64,000 bases of DNA. Origin: Seohaeicola sp024304985 (GTDB lineage: Bacteria; Pseudomonadota; Alphaproteobacteria; Rhodobacterales; Rhodobacteraceae). The position numbers and the translations under genes are program-made. Below the pieces are notes generated by a model. The model worked only from the letters and a program-made list of their open reading frames with translations, was not told the origin of the DNA and ran no database searches. The stretch is from positions 124,001 to 188,000 of the forward strand of contig NZ_JARAMP010000005.1 of NCBI RefSeq assembly GCF_028802875.1, written 5' to 3'. This document shows positions 7,896 through 16,793 of this stretch, piece by piece. How positions within the stretch are numbered: position 1 is the first letter of the stretch; each line of letters begins with the position of its first letter.

Positions 7896-9188
7896 ATGGC
7901 GAACGTGGTGGTAGTCGGGGCCCAATGGGGCGATGAGGGCAAAGGCAAGATCGTCGATTGGCTGTCCGAGCGCGCCGATGTGATCGCGCGCTTTCAGGGC
8001 GGACACAATGCGGGCCACACGCTGGTCATCGACGGCAATGTCTTCAAACTGGCGATCCTGCCCTCGGGCATCGTGCGCGGCGGCAAGCTGAGCGTGATCG
8101 GCAATGGCGTGGTGCTGGACCCCTGGCATCTGGTCAAGGAGATCGCCAGCCTGCGCGAGCGTGGCGTCTCGATCACCCCGGAAACCCTGATGATCGCGGA
8201 GAATACCCCCCTGATCCTGCCCTTCCATGGCGAGTTGGACCGCGCGCGGGAAGAGGCTGTGGGTGTGGCCAAGATTGGCACCACCGGGCGCGGCATCGGC
8301 CCCGCCTATGAGGACAAGGTTGGTCGTCGCGCCATCCGCGTGGCCGATCTGGCCGATTCCGCCACGCTGGAAAGCCGCGTGGACCGTGCTCTGGTGCACC
8401 ACGATGCGCTGCGCCGGGGTCTGGGGATGGAACCGGTGGACCGCGCCGCGCTGATCAAGGCGCTGGCCGAGATCGCGCCTGCGGTGCTGGAATACGCCGC
8501 GCCCGTCTGGAAAGTGCTGAACGACAAGCGCAAGGCGGGCAAGCGCATCCTGTTCGAGGGGGCGCAGGGGGCGCTTCTGGATATCGACTTCGGCACCTAT
8601 CCCTATGTCACCTCGTCCAATGTCATCGCGGGGCAGGCGGCCACGGGCGTGGGCCTTGGGCCGGGGGCGATTGATTTCGTGCTGGGTATCGTCAAGGCCT
8701 ATACGACCCGCGTGGGCGAAGGCCCGTTCCCGGCGGAACTGCATGACGCGGACGGAGAACGTCTGGGCGAGCGCGGGCATGAATTCGGCACCAATACCGG
8801 GCGCAAGCGCCGCTGCGGCTGGTTCGATGCGGTGCTGGTGCGCCAGACCTGCGCGACATCGGGCGTCAACGGGATCGCCCTGACCAAGCTGGACGTCCTG
8901 GACGGGTTCGAGACGCTGAAGATCTGCGTCGGTTACGAACTGGACGGCGCGCGGATCGACTATCTGCCCACCGCCGCCGATCATCAGGCGCGCTGCAAGC
9001 CCATCTACGAGGAATTGCCGGGCTGGAGCGAATCGACCGAAGGCGCGCGCAGCTGGGCCGACCTGCCTGCGGCGGCGATCAAATATGTCCGCCGCGTCGA
9101 GGAGTTGATCGACTGCCCTGTCGCGCTACTGTCCACCTCACCCGAGCGGGAGGATACGATCCTCGTGACCGACCCGTTCGAGGATTGA
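7896..9188 (+). CDS. purA: Adenylosuccinate synthetase
   Basis: A 430-residue enzyme joining IMP and aspartate with GTP hydrolysis, the first committed step to AMP. The N-terminal GAQWGDEGKGK (residues 8-18) is the phosphate-binding signature with catalytic Asp; QGGHNAGHT carries the catalytic His, and GTTGRGIGPAYEDK and GVGEGPFPAEL are family signatures. The C-terminal NGIALTKLDVLDGF binds GTP. The start follows an AAGGAC site. The DUF2842 gene follows after 22 bp and a strong terminator closes the pair. Confidence 0.98.
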   Translation: MANVVVVGAQWGDEGKGKIVDWLSERADVIARFQGGHNAGHTLVIDGNVFKLAILPSGIVRGGKLSVIGNGVVLDPWHLVKEIASLRERGVSITPETLMIAENTPLILPFHGELDRAREEAVGVAKIGTTGRGIGPAYEDKVGRRAIRVADLADSATLESRVDRALVHHDALRRGLGMEPVDRAALIKALAEIAPAVLEYAAPVWKVLNDKRKAGKRILFEGAQGALLDIDFGTYPYVTSSNVIAGQAATGVGLGPGAIDFVLGIVKAYTTRVGEGPFPAELHDADGERLGERGHEFGTNTGRKRRCGWFDAVLVRQTCATSGVNGIALTKLDVLDGFETLKICVGYELDGARIDYLPTAADHQARCKPIYEELPGWSESTEGARSWADLPAAAIKYVRRVEELIDCPVALLSTSPEREDTILVTDPFED

Positions 9189-9210
9189 GACACACAGACG
9201 GGGAAAGCCC

Positions 9211-9447
9211 ATGGCGCTGAGTTACAAGGCCCGCCGTCGCTGGTCACTGGTGATCCTGCTGATCGGTCTGCCGGTCTATATTACCGTGGCGGTGAACGTG
9301 GTCGAGATGTTCGACCGCCCGCCGCTATGGCTGGAACTGCTGATCTTTGTGGGTTTGGGCTTCTTGTGGATGATGCCCTTCAAATTCGTGTTCCGCGGTA
9401 TCGGTCAGGCCGACCCGGACGCGCCGCGGGACAGCGACAAGGGCTGA
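9211..9447 (+). CDS. DUF2842 small membrane protein
   Basis: A 78-residue protein of the DUF2842 family: a basic N-terminus (MALSYKARRRW), a membrane helix (residues 12-30), a short loop PPLWLELL and a second helix ending PFKFVFRGIGQ. The family is found in alphaproteobacteria and has no established function. It is probably cotranscribed with purA, 22 bp upstream, and precedes a rho-independent terminator. Confidence 0.85.
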   Translation: MALSYKARRRWSLVILLIGLPVYITVAVNVVEMFDRPPLWLELLIFVGLGFLWMMPFKFVFRGIGQADPDAPRDSDKG

Positions 9448-9474
9448 CCGACGCCGACGCGCGGACATGACAAA

Positions 9475-9501
9475 GGGCGACCGAAGCGGTCGCCCTTTTT
9501 T
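9475..9501. terminator. Bidirectional rho-independent terminator after purA-DUF2842
   Basis: GGGCGACC (9475-9482) pairs with GGTCGCCC (9488-9495) around a GAAGC loop and is followed by TTTTTT. Three A residues precede the stem, so it can also end the opposing transcript of the acidic protein gene at 9525-11660. Confidence 0.9.
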
Positions 9502-9524
9502 CGTTCGGGATCCTTGGACAGGGT

Positions 9525-11660
9525 TTAGCCAGCGCGGCGGGCGGCGGGTTTGAAGCCGATATCCTCGGCCGCGGTGAAGCGCCCGCCCCGGATCTTCTGG
9601 ATCTTGCCCTGACGCAGCAACTGGCCGAAAGCGCGCAGACCGTCCTCGCGGCTGAGCGACGAGGACGCACCCTGACGGGCCTTGCTCATCAGTTGCGGGC
9701 GCGAGAATTCGGCCTGTCCCTCCACATGCACAAGATAGGCCGCGGCGGCCTCCAGCACGTCGGGCAGGGCGGTTGCCGCCATCTTGCGGGCGAAATCGGC
9801 AAACTCGCCCTCGGCCACGGCCGGGGCGGCAGGACTGGTGGCGGGCGCTTCGGCCTCGTCCGCGGTGGGGGCAAGCGACACCCGGCGCGGCCGCACGGGC
9901 GAGGCGGTGCGATCCATCTGCAGATCGACGCGCTGCTCGGCCACCAGCTTGAGCGGCGCGGGGCGCGTCTCGGCAGGGCGCGGCGTGGCAGAGGCGGTCT
10001 CACCCACCGGGCGGCGCGGGCGCACCACACTGGCCAGATCATCGCGGAACGCATTGGCCGCAGGATCGCGGACGGGGATGTTGCCTGCCGACTGTTCGGC
10101 CTTGGTCGCGGCCACAGCGGCGCGCAGATGCGCGATGGCATTGCGGCGGCTGGCGCTTTCGGGTTCGGTCATGGCGCTTTCGGCTTTGGCCATCAGGCGC
10201 GACATGTCATCCTCGGCGCGGACATTGACCAGTTGCTCGCGTGGATCGCGCAGCACAAGCGGTCTGCTGTCCTGTGCGGCATCTTCCTCGTCATCCTCGT
10301 CGAAAAGCGAGGTCAGATCATCATCTTCTTCGTCATCGAAGGCGCTGGTCGCGCGGGGATCGGCGTGATCCTCGGTGTCGCGGTAGATGTCGACCAGTTC
10401 CGCCTCGACGGCGGCCAGTTCGCGGCGCAGGTCGTCTTCTTCCTCAGGGCTGAGGTCGGCATCGGGCCGGATCCGCAGCGTATCGGCGCGCGGGGCGGGC
10501 GACTCATTCTCGTCAGCGGCAGAGGTCTCGGCCTCGTCCTCATCGGCGGCGACCAATGCGCCGCTCGCGAGGGCGGCTTCGAAATCCTCGCGCTTGATCT
10601 TGATGACGCGACCGGACAGGGCGGCAGGGGCCAGATCGTCCTCGTCCACCTGATCCAGAACGATACCGCCCGCGTCGGGCTGATCATCCCCGGCCGTGTC
10701 GTCCAACTCGGCATCGGGCAGATCTTCGGCGACCAGATCGTCTTCGGCCAGATCGTCGGCGATCAGTGCCGCATCCAGATCCTGCGCAACGCCCTCATCG
10801 GCGTGATCTTCCGCCACTTCCTCATCAACCGGCGCTTCTGCGACAGCCTCCGCAGGCTGCGCGTCGCCGGTCAGACGGCTCAGCAGGGCTGCGATCTCGT
10901 CGCCATCCTCCTCATCGGTGTCCTGATCGGCGGCAGCGTCCTGGGCCAGGGCGGTCTCGATGCTTGCGGTTGCTTCCGCAAGGAAGCTCTCGGCATGTTC
11001 ATCCTCGGAATAGGCGTCGGGCGCAGGGGTGGCCGCGGTCTTGGTGACCACGTCGCGGATGCGCTGCAACTTGGCCGCCACGCTGTCCGGATCGGGATGC
11101 GGGACAGGGGTCGGTCGCTGCGGCGCGGCGGCGGCAGGCGTCGCCACCTCCTCGGTCGAGAAATCCTCAAGCGAGACGTCTTCCCATTCGTCTGCGGCGG
11201 GCGCTTCGGCGGCCGCAGCATTCTCCGTGTCGGACCAGGCCGGGGCTGGCGTCGGTGCGGGCGCTTCGGCCACAGGCTGGGCCACGGCGGCCGTCGCAGC
11301 GGGTTGGGACACGGGGGCGGCCTGCGGGGCGGCTTGGGGTGCTGTGGGGGCAGGGGCAAAAGCTGCGGCGGGTTGCGGGGCCAGCGGTGCGGCCACGGCC
11401 CCATAAGGTGCGGCGCGCAGCACGATGCTGCCGCGTTCCTCACGCGCCTCGACCCGGCGGGCGATCTCGCGCTCGGCGATGCGGGCCAGCATGTCGGCAT
11501 CCGGCACCGGCGGTTCCGCGCCGAAATACCGATCCTCCGCGGCGAGATCCCGGAAATACTCCGCAATGGCCTTCATGGTCTCGAAAGAATCGTCGAATCC
11601 TTCAAGCGTGCATGAAAATGTTCCATAGGAGACCGTAAGAATCTTGCTGGTGCTCACCAT
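9525..11660 (-). CDS. Large acidic, low-complexity protein with conserved ends
   Basis: A 711-residue cytoplasmic protein that I cannot assign a function. The N-terminus (SKILTVSYGTFSCTLEGFDD, then YFRDLAAEDRYFG, to about residue 75) and the C-terminus (about residues 630-711, a helical segment ending GKIQKIRGGRF) look like folded conserved domains; the C-terminal one has a winged-helix-like pattern. Between them lie some 550 residues of Ala/Pro-rich and very acidic sequence (runs such as EDEEDAA, DDEEDDD), probably disordered. No kinase, phosphotransfer or receiver motif is visible. Short direct repeats lie in its promoter region (11693-11770). Confidence 0.75.
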   Translation of the reverse strand: MVSTSKILTVSYGTFSCTLEGFDDSFETMKAIAEYFRDLAAEDRYFGAEPPVPDADMLARIAEREIARRVEAREERGSIVLRAAPYGAVAAPLAPQPAAAFAPAPTAPQAAPQAAPVSQPAATAAVAQPVAEAPAPTPAPAWSDTENAAAAEAPAADEWEDVSLEDFSTEEVATPAAAAPQRPTPVPHPDPDSVAAKLQRIRDVVTKTAATPAPDAYSEDEHAESFLAEATASIETALAQDAAADQDTDEEDGDEIAALLSRLTGDAQPAEAVAEAPVDEEVAEDHADEGVAQDLDAALIADDLAEDDLVAEDLPDAELDDTAGDDQPDAGGIVLDQVDEDDLAPAALSGRVIKIKREDFEAALASGALVAADEDEAETSAADENESPAPRADTLRIRPDADLSPEEEDDLRRELAAVEAELVDIYRDTEDHADPRATSAFDDEEDDDLTSLFDEDDEEDAAQDSRPLVLRDPREQLVNVRAEDDMSRLMAKAESAMTEPESASRRNAIAHLRAAVAATKAEQSAGNIPVRDPAANAFRDDLASVVRPRRPVGETASATPRPAETRPAPLKLVAEQRVDLQMDRTASPVRPRRVSLAPTADEAEAPATSPAAPAVAEGEFADFARKMAATALPDVLEAAAAYLVHVEGQAEFSRPQLMSKARQGASSSLSREDGLRAFGQLLRQGKIQKIRGGRFTAAEDIGFKPAARRAG

Positions 11661-11692
11661 TGGTCACTCGCTTTCTTTTGCCTGTAATCCAT

Positions 11693-11770
11693 GTGTTTAC
11701 CATGTGATAGGCGTCGAAACCTGAACGAATCTTCGATATTTACCGTATCATTTTGTGTTTACATTGTGAT
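11693..11770. promoter_or_regulatory. Pair of near-identical 16-bp direct repeats in a divergent promoter region
   Basis: GTGTTTACCATGTGAT (11693-11708) and GTGTTTACATTGTGAT (11755-11770) match at 14 of 16 positions and are 62 bp apart. They sit in an AT-rich stretch between the acidic protein gene (minus) and thiamine pyrophosphokinase (plus). This fits two sites for one DNA-binding protein about six helical turns apart. The protein is not identified. Confidence 0.4.
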
Positions 11771-11799
11771 CTGTTTCCTGAAAGGACGTTAATCCCGCC

Positions 11800-12477
11800 A
11801 TGCAAGATGTCATTGTCCACGCCGATGAGCCTGTCACCCTGATCGGCGGCGGTCAGACCGATGCCGAGACCCTGGCACAGGTCCTTGGTCTTGGTCCACG
11901 GCTGGTTGCCGCCGATGGCGGTGCGACGGCGGCGCTGGCGGCGGGACATGTCCCCGAGGCGGTGATCGGCGATATGGATTCGCTGTCGCCCGCCACGCGC
12001 GCCCGGTTGCAGGCGGACAGGATCCACCGGATCGACGAACAGGACAGCACGGATTTCGACAAATGCCTGATGGCGATCCGCGCACCTGTGGTGCTGGGGC
12101 TGGGCTTCACTGGCCCGCGTCTGGATCATCAGATGGCGGCCTTCAATAGTCTGGTGCGCCACTACCGGCAGCGCTGCATTCTTGTCGGCCCGCGCGAGAT
12201 CGTGATGCTGGCCCCGCCCGCGCTGCGGCTGGATCTGGAGCCGGGGGCGACCGTCTCGCTTTTTCCCATGGGCGCGGTCGAGGCAAAGTCCGAAGGGTTG
12301 CACTGGCCCGTCGGGGGCCTGAGCTTCGCGCCCGATGGCCGCGTGGGCACGTCCAATCGCGCGACGGGGCCGATCTGGCTGGCGGTGACCGCGCCCAAGA
12401 TGCTGCTGTTCCTGCCGCGCGGGGTGCTGGGGCAACTGGTTGCGACCCTGCTGGACCGTCCCTATGGCTGGGATTGA
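11800..12477 (+). CDS. Thiamine pyrophosphokinase
   Basis: A 225-residue enzyme transferring pyrophosphate from ATP to thiamine to give the cofactor ThDP. Family signatures are LVAADGGA, the metal-binding VIGDMDSL near residue 60, the EQDSTDFDKCL active-site motif and GLGFTGPRLDHQMA. The C-terminal substrate-binding half (HWPVGGLSF, GTSNRAT) is present, so the enzyme looks complete. ATG 11800 is chosen. Its 3' end overlaps the convergent transporter gene by 16 bp. Confidence 0.92.
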   Translation: MQDVIVHADEPVTLIGGGQTDAETLAQVLGLGPRLVAADGGATAALAAGHVPEAVIGDMDSLSPATRARLQADRIHRIDEQDSTDFDKCLMAIRAPVVLGLGFTGPRLDHQMAAFNSLVRHYRQRCILVGPREIVMLAPPALRLDLEPGATVSLFPMGAVEAKSEGLHWPVGGLSFAPDGRVGTSNRATGPIWLAVTAPKMLLFLPRGVLGQLVATLLDRPYGWD

Positions 12478-13415
12478 GCCAGCCGGGCGGCATCCCGGCT
12501 GAGGTTGCGCTCGCGCATCACGATATAGAGGCCCGAGGCGATCGTGATCGTGATGCCGATGGCGGCCAGACCGTCGGGCAGGTCGCGCCAGATCAGCCAG
12601 CCGATCACGGTGGCGAAGGGGATCTCCAGATATTGCATCGGGGCCAATGTCGCGGCGGGGGCATAGCGCAGCGACCATGTCATCAGCAGGTGCCCCACCG
12701 TGCCCAGCACACCCACCCCGATGAGCAGGCCCCAGTCGCGGGCATCGGGGATCATCAGGCGCAACTGATCCGGCCCGCTGTCGCTGCTGCCAAAGATCAG
12801 CAGCACCGGCAGCAGCACAACGCTGGCCATGACGCCGCTGACCGCCTGCAACCCGATCGGGTCGGTGTCGCGCGCGACCAGCCGGGTGACAAGGATGAAG
12901 GCGGCAAAGACCACCGCCACGCCCACGGGCAGCAGGGCGGGCCAGCCGACTTCCGCGAAACTTGGCTGGATCACCAGCAGCGTGCCGATGAAGCCCACGA
13001 TACAGGCGATCAGGCGGCGGGGGCCGACCTCTTCCTTGAGGATGAGATGCCCCAGCAACAGCAGCACGAAGGGCATGACGAAGGCGATGGCGATGGCATC
13101 GGCCAGCGGCAGGAATGTCAGCGCGCTGAACATCAGCGTGATCCCCGCGATATGCAGCGCGGTGCGCAGGATCACCAGATGCAGCATCCGCCCCTTCAGG
13201 CGCCAGACCCGCCCGCCGGTGATCACCAGCGGTACCAGCAGGATCGCCTGCACCGCGAATCGGGCAAAGACCGCCATCATCAGGGGCACGGTTTCGCCAA
13301 GGATCTTGGCCACAGCATCGGCCATGGGGGCCACGGCGCAAAAGCCAAGCATCAGCAGGATACCCAGCAGCGGGCGGTCAGGGGGATGAAGGGCGGGGGG
13401 CGTGGTCGTTGTCAT
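12462..13415 (-). CDS. DMT superfamily (EamA) permease, copy 1
   Basis: A 317-residue inner-membrane protein with about ten helices in two EamA repeats of five (PLMMAVFARFAVQ in the first; GLQAVSGVMASVV in the second). EamA proteins export amino acids or other metabolites; the substrate here is unknown. ATG 13415 (MTTTTPPALHPPDRPLLG) is chosen because the extension to 13484 would cover a dispersed repeat. The next gene (13530-14468) is a paralogue in the same orientation, suggesting tandem duplication. Confidence 0.87.
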   Translation of the reverse strand: MTTTTPPALHPPDRPLLGILLMLGFCAVAPMADAVAKILGETVPLMMAVFARFAVQAILLVPLVITGGRVWRLKGRMLHLVILRTALHIAGITLMFSALTFLPLADAIAIAFVMPFVLLLLGHLILKEEVGPRRLIACIVGFIGTLLVIQPSFAEVGWPALLPVGVAVVFAAFILVTRLVARDTDPIGLQAVSGVMASVVLLPVLLIFGSSDSGPDQLRLMIPDARDWGLLIGVGVLGTVGHLLMTWSLRYAPAATLAPMQYLEIPFATVIGWLIWRDLPDGLAAIGITITIASGLYIVMRERNLSRDAARLAQSQP

Positions 13416-13427
13416 GCGCGCCACGCT

Positions 13428-13500
13428 AAAGCATGTTGCGCAAAAGTGGGAACCGGTTTTGCGCGGAAAAACATGCGCAAACACAAAATCTTGGGCGCTT
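13428..13500. repeat. Palindromic interspersed repeat resembling rhizobial repeats
   Basis: The segment starts CTAAAGCATGTTGCGC and contains nested inverted repeats: GCATGTT (13431-13437) with ACATGC (13471-13476), and GCGCAAAA (13438-13444 region) with TTTTGCGC (13457-13464), ending in ACACAAAATCTTGGGCGC. From memory it closely resembles the short intergenic repeats scattered through Rhizobiales genomes (CTAAAGCATGTCGCGCAAAA type). It lies between the two DMT transporter genes and could form a hairpin in the transcript. Confidence 0.6.
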
Positions 13501-13529
13501 CGACAATGGCAATCGCAGGCGATGCGCGC

Positions 13530-14468
13530 TCAGCCGGTTTTCCGCGCGGCCCGCTCCTGCACCCTTTCGCGGTGAAAGATATACAGACCCGACGCCGTGA
13601 TCACCGCCATGCCTGCGAAGGTCATCGCATTGGGCAGGTCCGAAAAGAACAGCCAGCCAAAGGCGACCGCGCTCAGGATTTCCAGATAATGCAGGGGCGC
13701 CACCGTGGCCGAGGGCGCAAAGCGCAGCGCATAGCTGATCATCAGATGCGACAGGGCCGAGGCCGCGCCCACGGCGAAAAGCCATGTCCACTCGATCCCC
13801 GCCGGCCAGACCGGGCTGATCGTGGGGATCTCGATGCCCATCCCCAGCACCATGAAGGGCAGGCAGATCAGCGCCGCAATGGCCGATGTATGAAACTGCA
13901 TCGGCACCGGATGCATCTGCCGCGACAGGCTGCGCGTCACCAGCATGTAGAAGGCGAAGAACAGCGCCGTACCCAGCGGAAACAGCGCCACCAGACCAAA
14001 GGCGGCAAGGCTTGGCTGGATCACCAGAAGCGCGCCTGCAAATCCCACCACGCTGGCCCCCAGACGGCGCGGCCCCACTTCCTCGCCATACATGTATTTG
14101 CCCAGCAGCAGCAGGATGAACGGCTCCACGAATACGATCACCAGCGCATCGGCGATGGGCATCACCTTCACGGCGGCCACGAAGAAATACGTGGACAGGA
14201 TCAGGAACAGCGCCCGCAGCACCAGCCGCCCCGCCACCCCCGGCGGCAGGCGCAGCGCATGCCCCATCAACCAGCAGAGCGGCAGCATCAGCGCGCCCTG
14301 CACGATGAACCGCGCGGTTGTGATCTGCCCCACCGGGATGGTCTGCGCCGCCAGTTTCGACGCCACATCAATCAGCGGCGCCGTCAGGCAAAAGCCCAGC
14401 ATCAAGACCACGCCCAGCACGACGCGGTCATTCAGATAGGGAAGGGAAGGCGCGCGGATATCACTCAT
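13530..14468 (-). CDS. DMT superfamily (EamA) permease, copy 2
   Basis: A 312-residue paralogue of the preceding permease with about ten membrane helices and two EamA repeats. Shared stretches include VLMLGFCLTAPLIDVASKLA at the start, VFVEPFILLLLGK in the first repeat and HYLEILSAVAFGWLFFSDLP near the end. The substrate is unknown. It lies upstream of copy 1 on the same strand, with a dispersed repeat between the two. Confidence 0.88.
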   Translation of the reverse strand: MSDIRAPSLPYLNDRVVLGVVLMLGFCLTAPLIDVASKLAAQTIPVGQITTARFIVQGALMLPLCWLMGHALRLPPGVAGRLVLRALFLILSTYFFVAAVKVMPIADALVIVFVEPFILLLLGKYMYGEEVGPRRLGASVVGFAGALLVIQPSLAAFGLVALFPLGTALFFAFYMLVTRSLSRQMHPVPMQFHTSAIAALICLPFMVLGMGIEIPTISPVWPAGIEWTWLFAVGAASALSHLMISYALRFAPSATVAPLHYLEILSAVAFGWLFFSDLPNAMTFAGMAVITASGLYIFHRERVQERAARKTG

Positions 14469-14521
14469 ATCCCGGCCTTACCGCGCCTCGCGCGCCCCTG
14501 CCATGCCAAAAGCGACGCGCC

Positions 14522-14556
14522 TTTCATCTTGCCAAAAATACTCAAAATCCCCGCCC
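14522..14556. repeat. Dispersed 3'-end repeat, copy A (diverged)
   Basis: TTCATCTTGCCAAAAATACT followed by a C-rich stretch matches the left half of copies at 37244-37279 (inverted) and 60696-60731. In each case, read from the stop codon of the neighbouring gene, the order is GC-rich part, GATATTT-like part, then GCAAGATGAAA-like part. Here it follows the stop of sdaA. Confidence 0.5.
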
Positions 14557-14569
14557 CGCGCCCCGCGCA

Positions 14570-15943
14570 TCAGCAGTTGGGCACATTGACTGCCAGCCCG
14601 CCAAGGGATGTCTCTTTATACTTCTCGGACATGTCCTCGCCGGTCTGGCGCATCGTCTCGATGCAGACATCCAGCGACACAAGATGCTGCCCGTCGCCGC
14701 GCATCGCCAAGGACGCCGCCGATACCGCCTTGATGGCACCCAGCCCGTTGCGTTCGATACAGGGCACCTGCACCAGCCCTTTGACCGGGTCGCAGGTCAT
14801 GCCCAGATGATGTTCCAGCGCGATTTCGGCCGCGTTCTCGATCTGCTCGGGTGTGCCACCCAGAACGGCGCACAGGCCAGCGGCGGCCATGGCGGCGGCG
14901 CTGCCCACTTCCGCCTGACACCCGGCCTCGGCCCCCGAGATCGAGGCGTTGTATTTCACCAGCCCCCCGATGGCGGCAGCGGTCAGCAGGAATTCATCCA
15001 CGCGGGCCGGATTCGCCCCCGGCACATGATCCAGCCAGTAGCGGATCACTGCGGGCATCACCCCCGCCGCCCCATTGGTGGGCGCGGTGACGACCTGCCC
15101 CCCGGCCGCGTTCTCCTCGTTCACGGCCATGGCATAGGTGCTCATCCAGTCGTTGATGACATGCGGCGCGGTCAGGTTCAGCCCGCGCTCGGCCAAAAGC
15201 GCCTGATGGATGCCGCGCGCCCGGCGGCGCACGTTCAACCCACCGGGCAGGATGCCGTCATGCTCCAACCCCCGGTCGATGCAGTCATTCATCACCTGCC
15301 AAATGCGCTTGATCCCGTGGTCCAGTTCCGTGCGCGGACGCCGCGACAGCTCATTGGCGCGTTTCATTTCGGCGATGGTCTTGCCCGAGGCTTTCGCCAT
15401 CGCCAGCATCTCGTCGGCGGATTTGAACGGATAGGGCACCGGCGCGCCATCATCCGTGTCCTTGCCTGCGGCCAGTTCGGCCTCTGTCATCACGAAGCCG
15501 CCGCCGATGGAATAATAGGTCTCGCGCAGGATGACGTCGCCCTGCTTGTCGGTGGCCATCAGTTTCATTCCATTGGCGTGGCCCGGCAGGGCGGGGCCGA
15601 AATCGAAGACCAGATCGGCCAGCGGATCGAAATGCAAGGGCGGCAGGCCATCAACCTCGATCACCTTTGTGTCACGGATGCTGATCATCAAGGCTTCGGC
15701 CTTTTCATGGTCGTAACTGTCCGGCTTCAACCCCGCCAGACCCAGAATCGTGGCGCGGTCCGTGGCATGGCCCACCCCGGTAAAGGCCAGCGACCCATGC
15801 AATGACGCGCGCAGCCCGTGCGCCGTGAAAGGCTGGCTGCGCAACAGGTCCAGAAACCGCGCGGCGGCCACCATCGGCCCCATCGTGTGGGAGGATGAGG
15901 GGCCGATGCCGACCTTGAACATCTCGAAAACGGACAGGAACAT
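14570..15943 (-). CDS. sdaA: L-serine ammonia-lyase (iron-sulfur type)
   Basis: A 457-residue single-chain L-serine dehydratase that converts serine to pyruvate and ammonia using a labile [4Fe-4S] cluster. The N-terminal beta domain opens MFLSVFEMFKVGIGPSSSHT, and the alpha domain has the cluster cysteines in GLCAVLGG, GMTCDPVKGLVQVPC and the C-terminal NVPNC. The length matches single-polypeptide bacterial enzymes. The start overlaps the stop of the upstream GST gene by one base (TAATG), so the two are probably cotranslated. A dispersed 3' repeat lies just after the stop. Confidence 0.96.
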   Translation of the reverse strand: MFLSVFEMFKVGIGPSSSHTMGPMVAAARFLDLLRSQPFTAHGLRASLHGSLAFTGVGHATDRATILGLAGLKPDSYDHEKAEALMISIRDTKVIEVDGLPPLHFDPLADLVFDFGPALPGHANGMKLMATDKQGDVILRETYYSIGGGFVMTEAELAAGKDTDDGAPVPYPFKSADEMLAMAKASGKTIAEMKRANELSRRPRTELDHGIKRIWQVMNDCIDRGLEHDGILPGGLNVRRRARGIHQALLAERGLNLTAPHVINDWMSTYAMAVNEENAAGGQVVTAPTNGAAGVMPAVIRYWLDHVPGANPARVDEFLLTAAAIGGLVKYNASISGAEAGCQAEVGSAAAMAAAGLCAVLGGTPEQIENAAEIALEHHLGMTCDPVKGLVQVPCIERNGLGAIKAVSAASLAMRGDGQHLVSLDVCIETMRQTGEDMSEKYKETSLGGLAVNVPNC

Positions 15944-16647
15944 TATGTAGCACTTCCTTCAGGCGGGATCGGATAATCGGGCAGGGTGAAGGGATGCTCT
16001 CCCAACCCCTCGGCCATGGCACAGGCACGGGTGGCGGGCCGCGCCTCGATCCGCGCGCACAGCCTTGCCAGATGCGGGGCCGCGTCCCGGTCCCACCAGC
16101 CTGCCCTATCACGGGGATAAAGCGCGATCCAGCGCAGGCAGGCCGCCAGATAGAGGTCCAGCACCGTGGGGGTGTCGCCGTTCAGCCACGCATGCCCTGC
16201 ACCCGCCACAGCCTCCAGCCGCGCCAGATGGGCGGCGAGCGAGACGCGCAGGCCATCGCGCAGGGCGGCATGATGCGCGGGGTCAGGACCGATATAGATC
16301 TCGGGGTAGAACAGCATCCTCAGTTCCGCATGCAGCGTGTTCGACAGGAAAAACAGCCATTTCAGCGCATCCCCCCGGTCGGGGTGATCCGGCGCGGGAC
16401 ACAGCCCGCCATGCCTGTCCGCCAGCCAGAGCAGGATCGCGCCCGTCTCGAAGATCGCGCCATCCGGGGTTTCCAGCACCGGGATGCGCCCATGCGGATT
16501 CAGCGCCAGATAAGGCGCCGACCGCTGCGCCTGTGCTTTGCGGTCCACCAGCACCGCCGTGTAAGGCAGGTGCAATTCCTCCAGCGCCAGCCGGATGATC
16601 AAGGATGCGTTGTCGGGCGCGTAATGCAGGCGGTAGCGGTGCGTCAT
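15943..16647 (-). CDS. Glutathione S-transferase family protein
   Basis: A 234-residue cytoplasmic protein with a thioredoxin-like N-terminal domain (LALEELHLPYTAVLVDRK, then NPHGRIPVLETPDG with the cis-Pro, and ETGAILLWLADRHG for the glutathione gamma-glutamyl group) and a helical C-terminal domain. The residue before the first helix (DNASLIIRL) suggests a Ser-type active site. The substrate is unknown. Its stop overlaps the sdaA start (TAATG), which places it in one operon with serine dehydratase. It is divergent from rpiA. Confidence 0.85.
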   Translation of the reverse strand: MTHRYRLHYAPDNASLIIRLALEELHLPYTAVLVDRKAQAQRSAPYLALNPHGRIPVLETPDGAIFETGAILLWLADRHGGLCPAPDHPDRGDALKWLFFLSNTLHAELRMLFYPEIYIGPDPAHHAALRDGLRVSLAAHLARLEAVAGAGHAWLNGDTPTVLDLYLAACLRWIALYPRDRAGWWDRDAAPHLARLCARIEARPATRACAMAEGLGEHPFTLPDYPIPPEGSAT

Positions 16648-16793
16648 GGGCGCAATCTGCCGCCATTTGGCCTCCGTCGCCTTGGCGGAAAACGACCTCT
16701 GCGGCGGCTTTCGCGCAAATCGGCGCGATTGCCCCCTCGCAGGCGGGCCACATCTTTCCTATAAGCGACCCGCAACCAGACGGAGTCGCTGCC

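Noticed and set aside
9693..11615. 640-residue open frame on the plus strand, Gly/Arg-rich
   Set aside because: It is antisense to the acidic protein gene, has biased composition from reading GC-rich codons in reverse, and lacks any family signature or ribosome site.
12474..14810. 778-residue plus-strand open frame, His/Gln-rich
   Set aside because: Antisense to two membrane transporters; His/Gln richness is the mirror of transmembrane codons.
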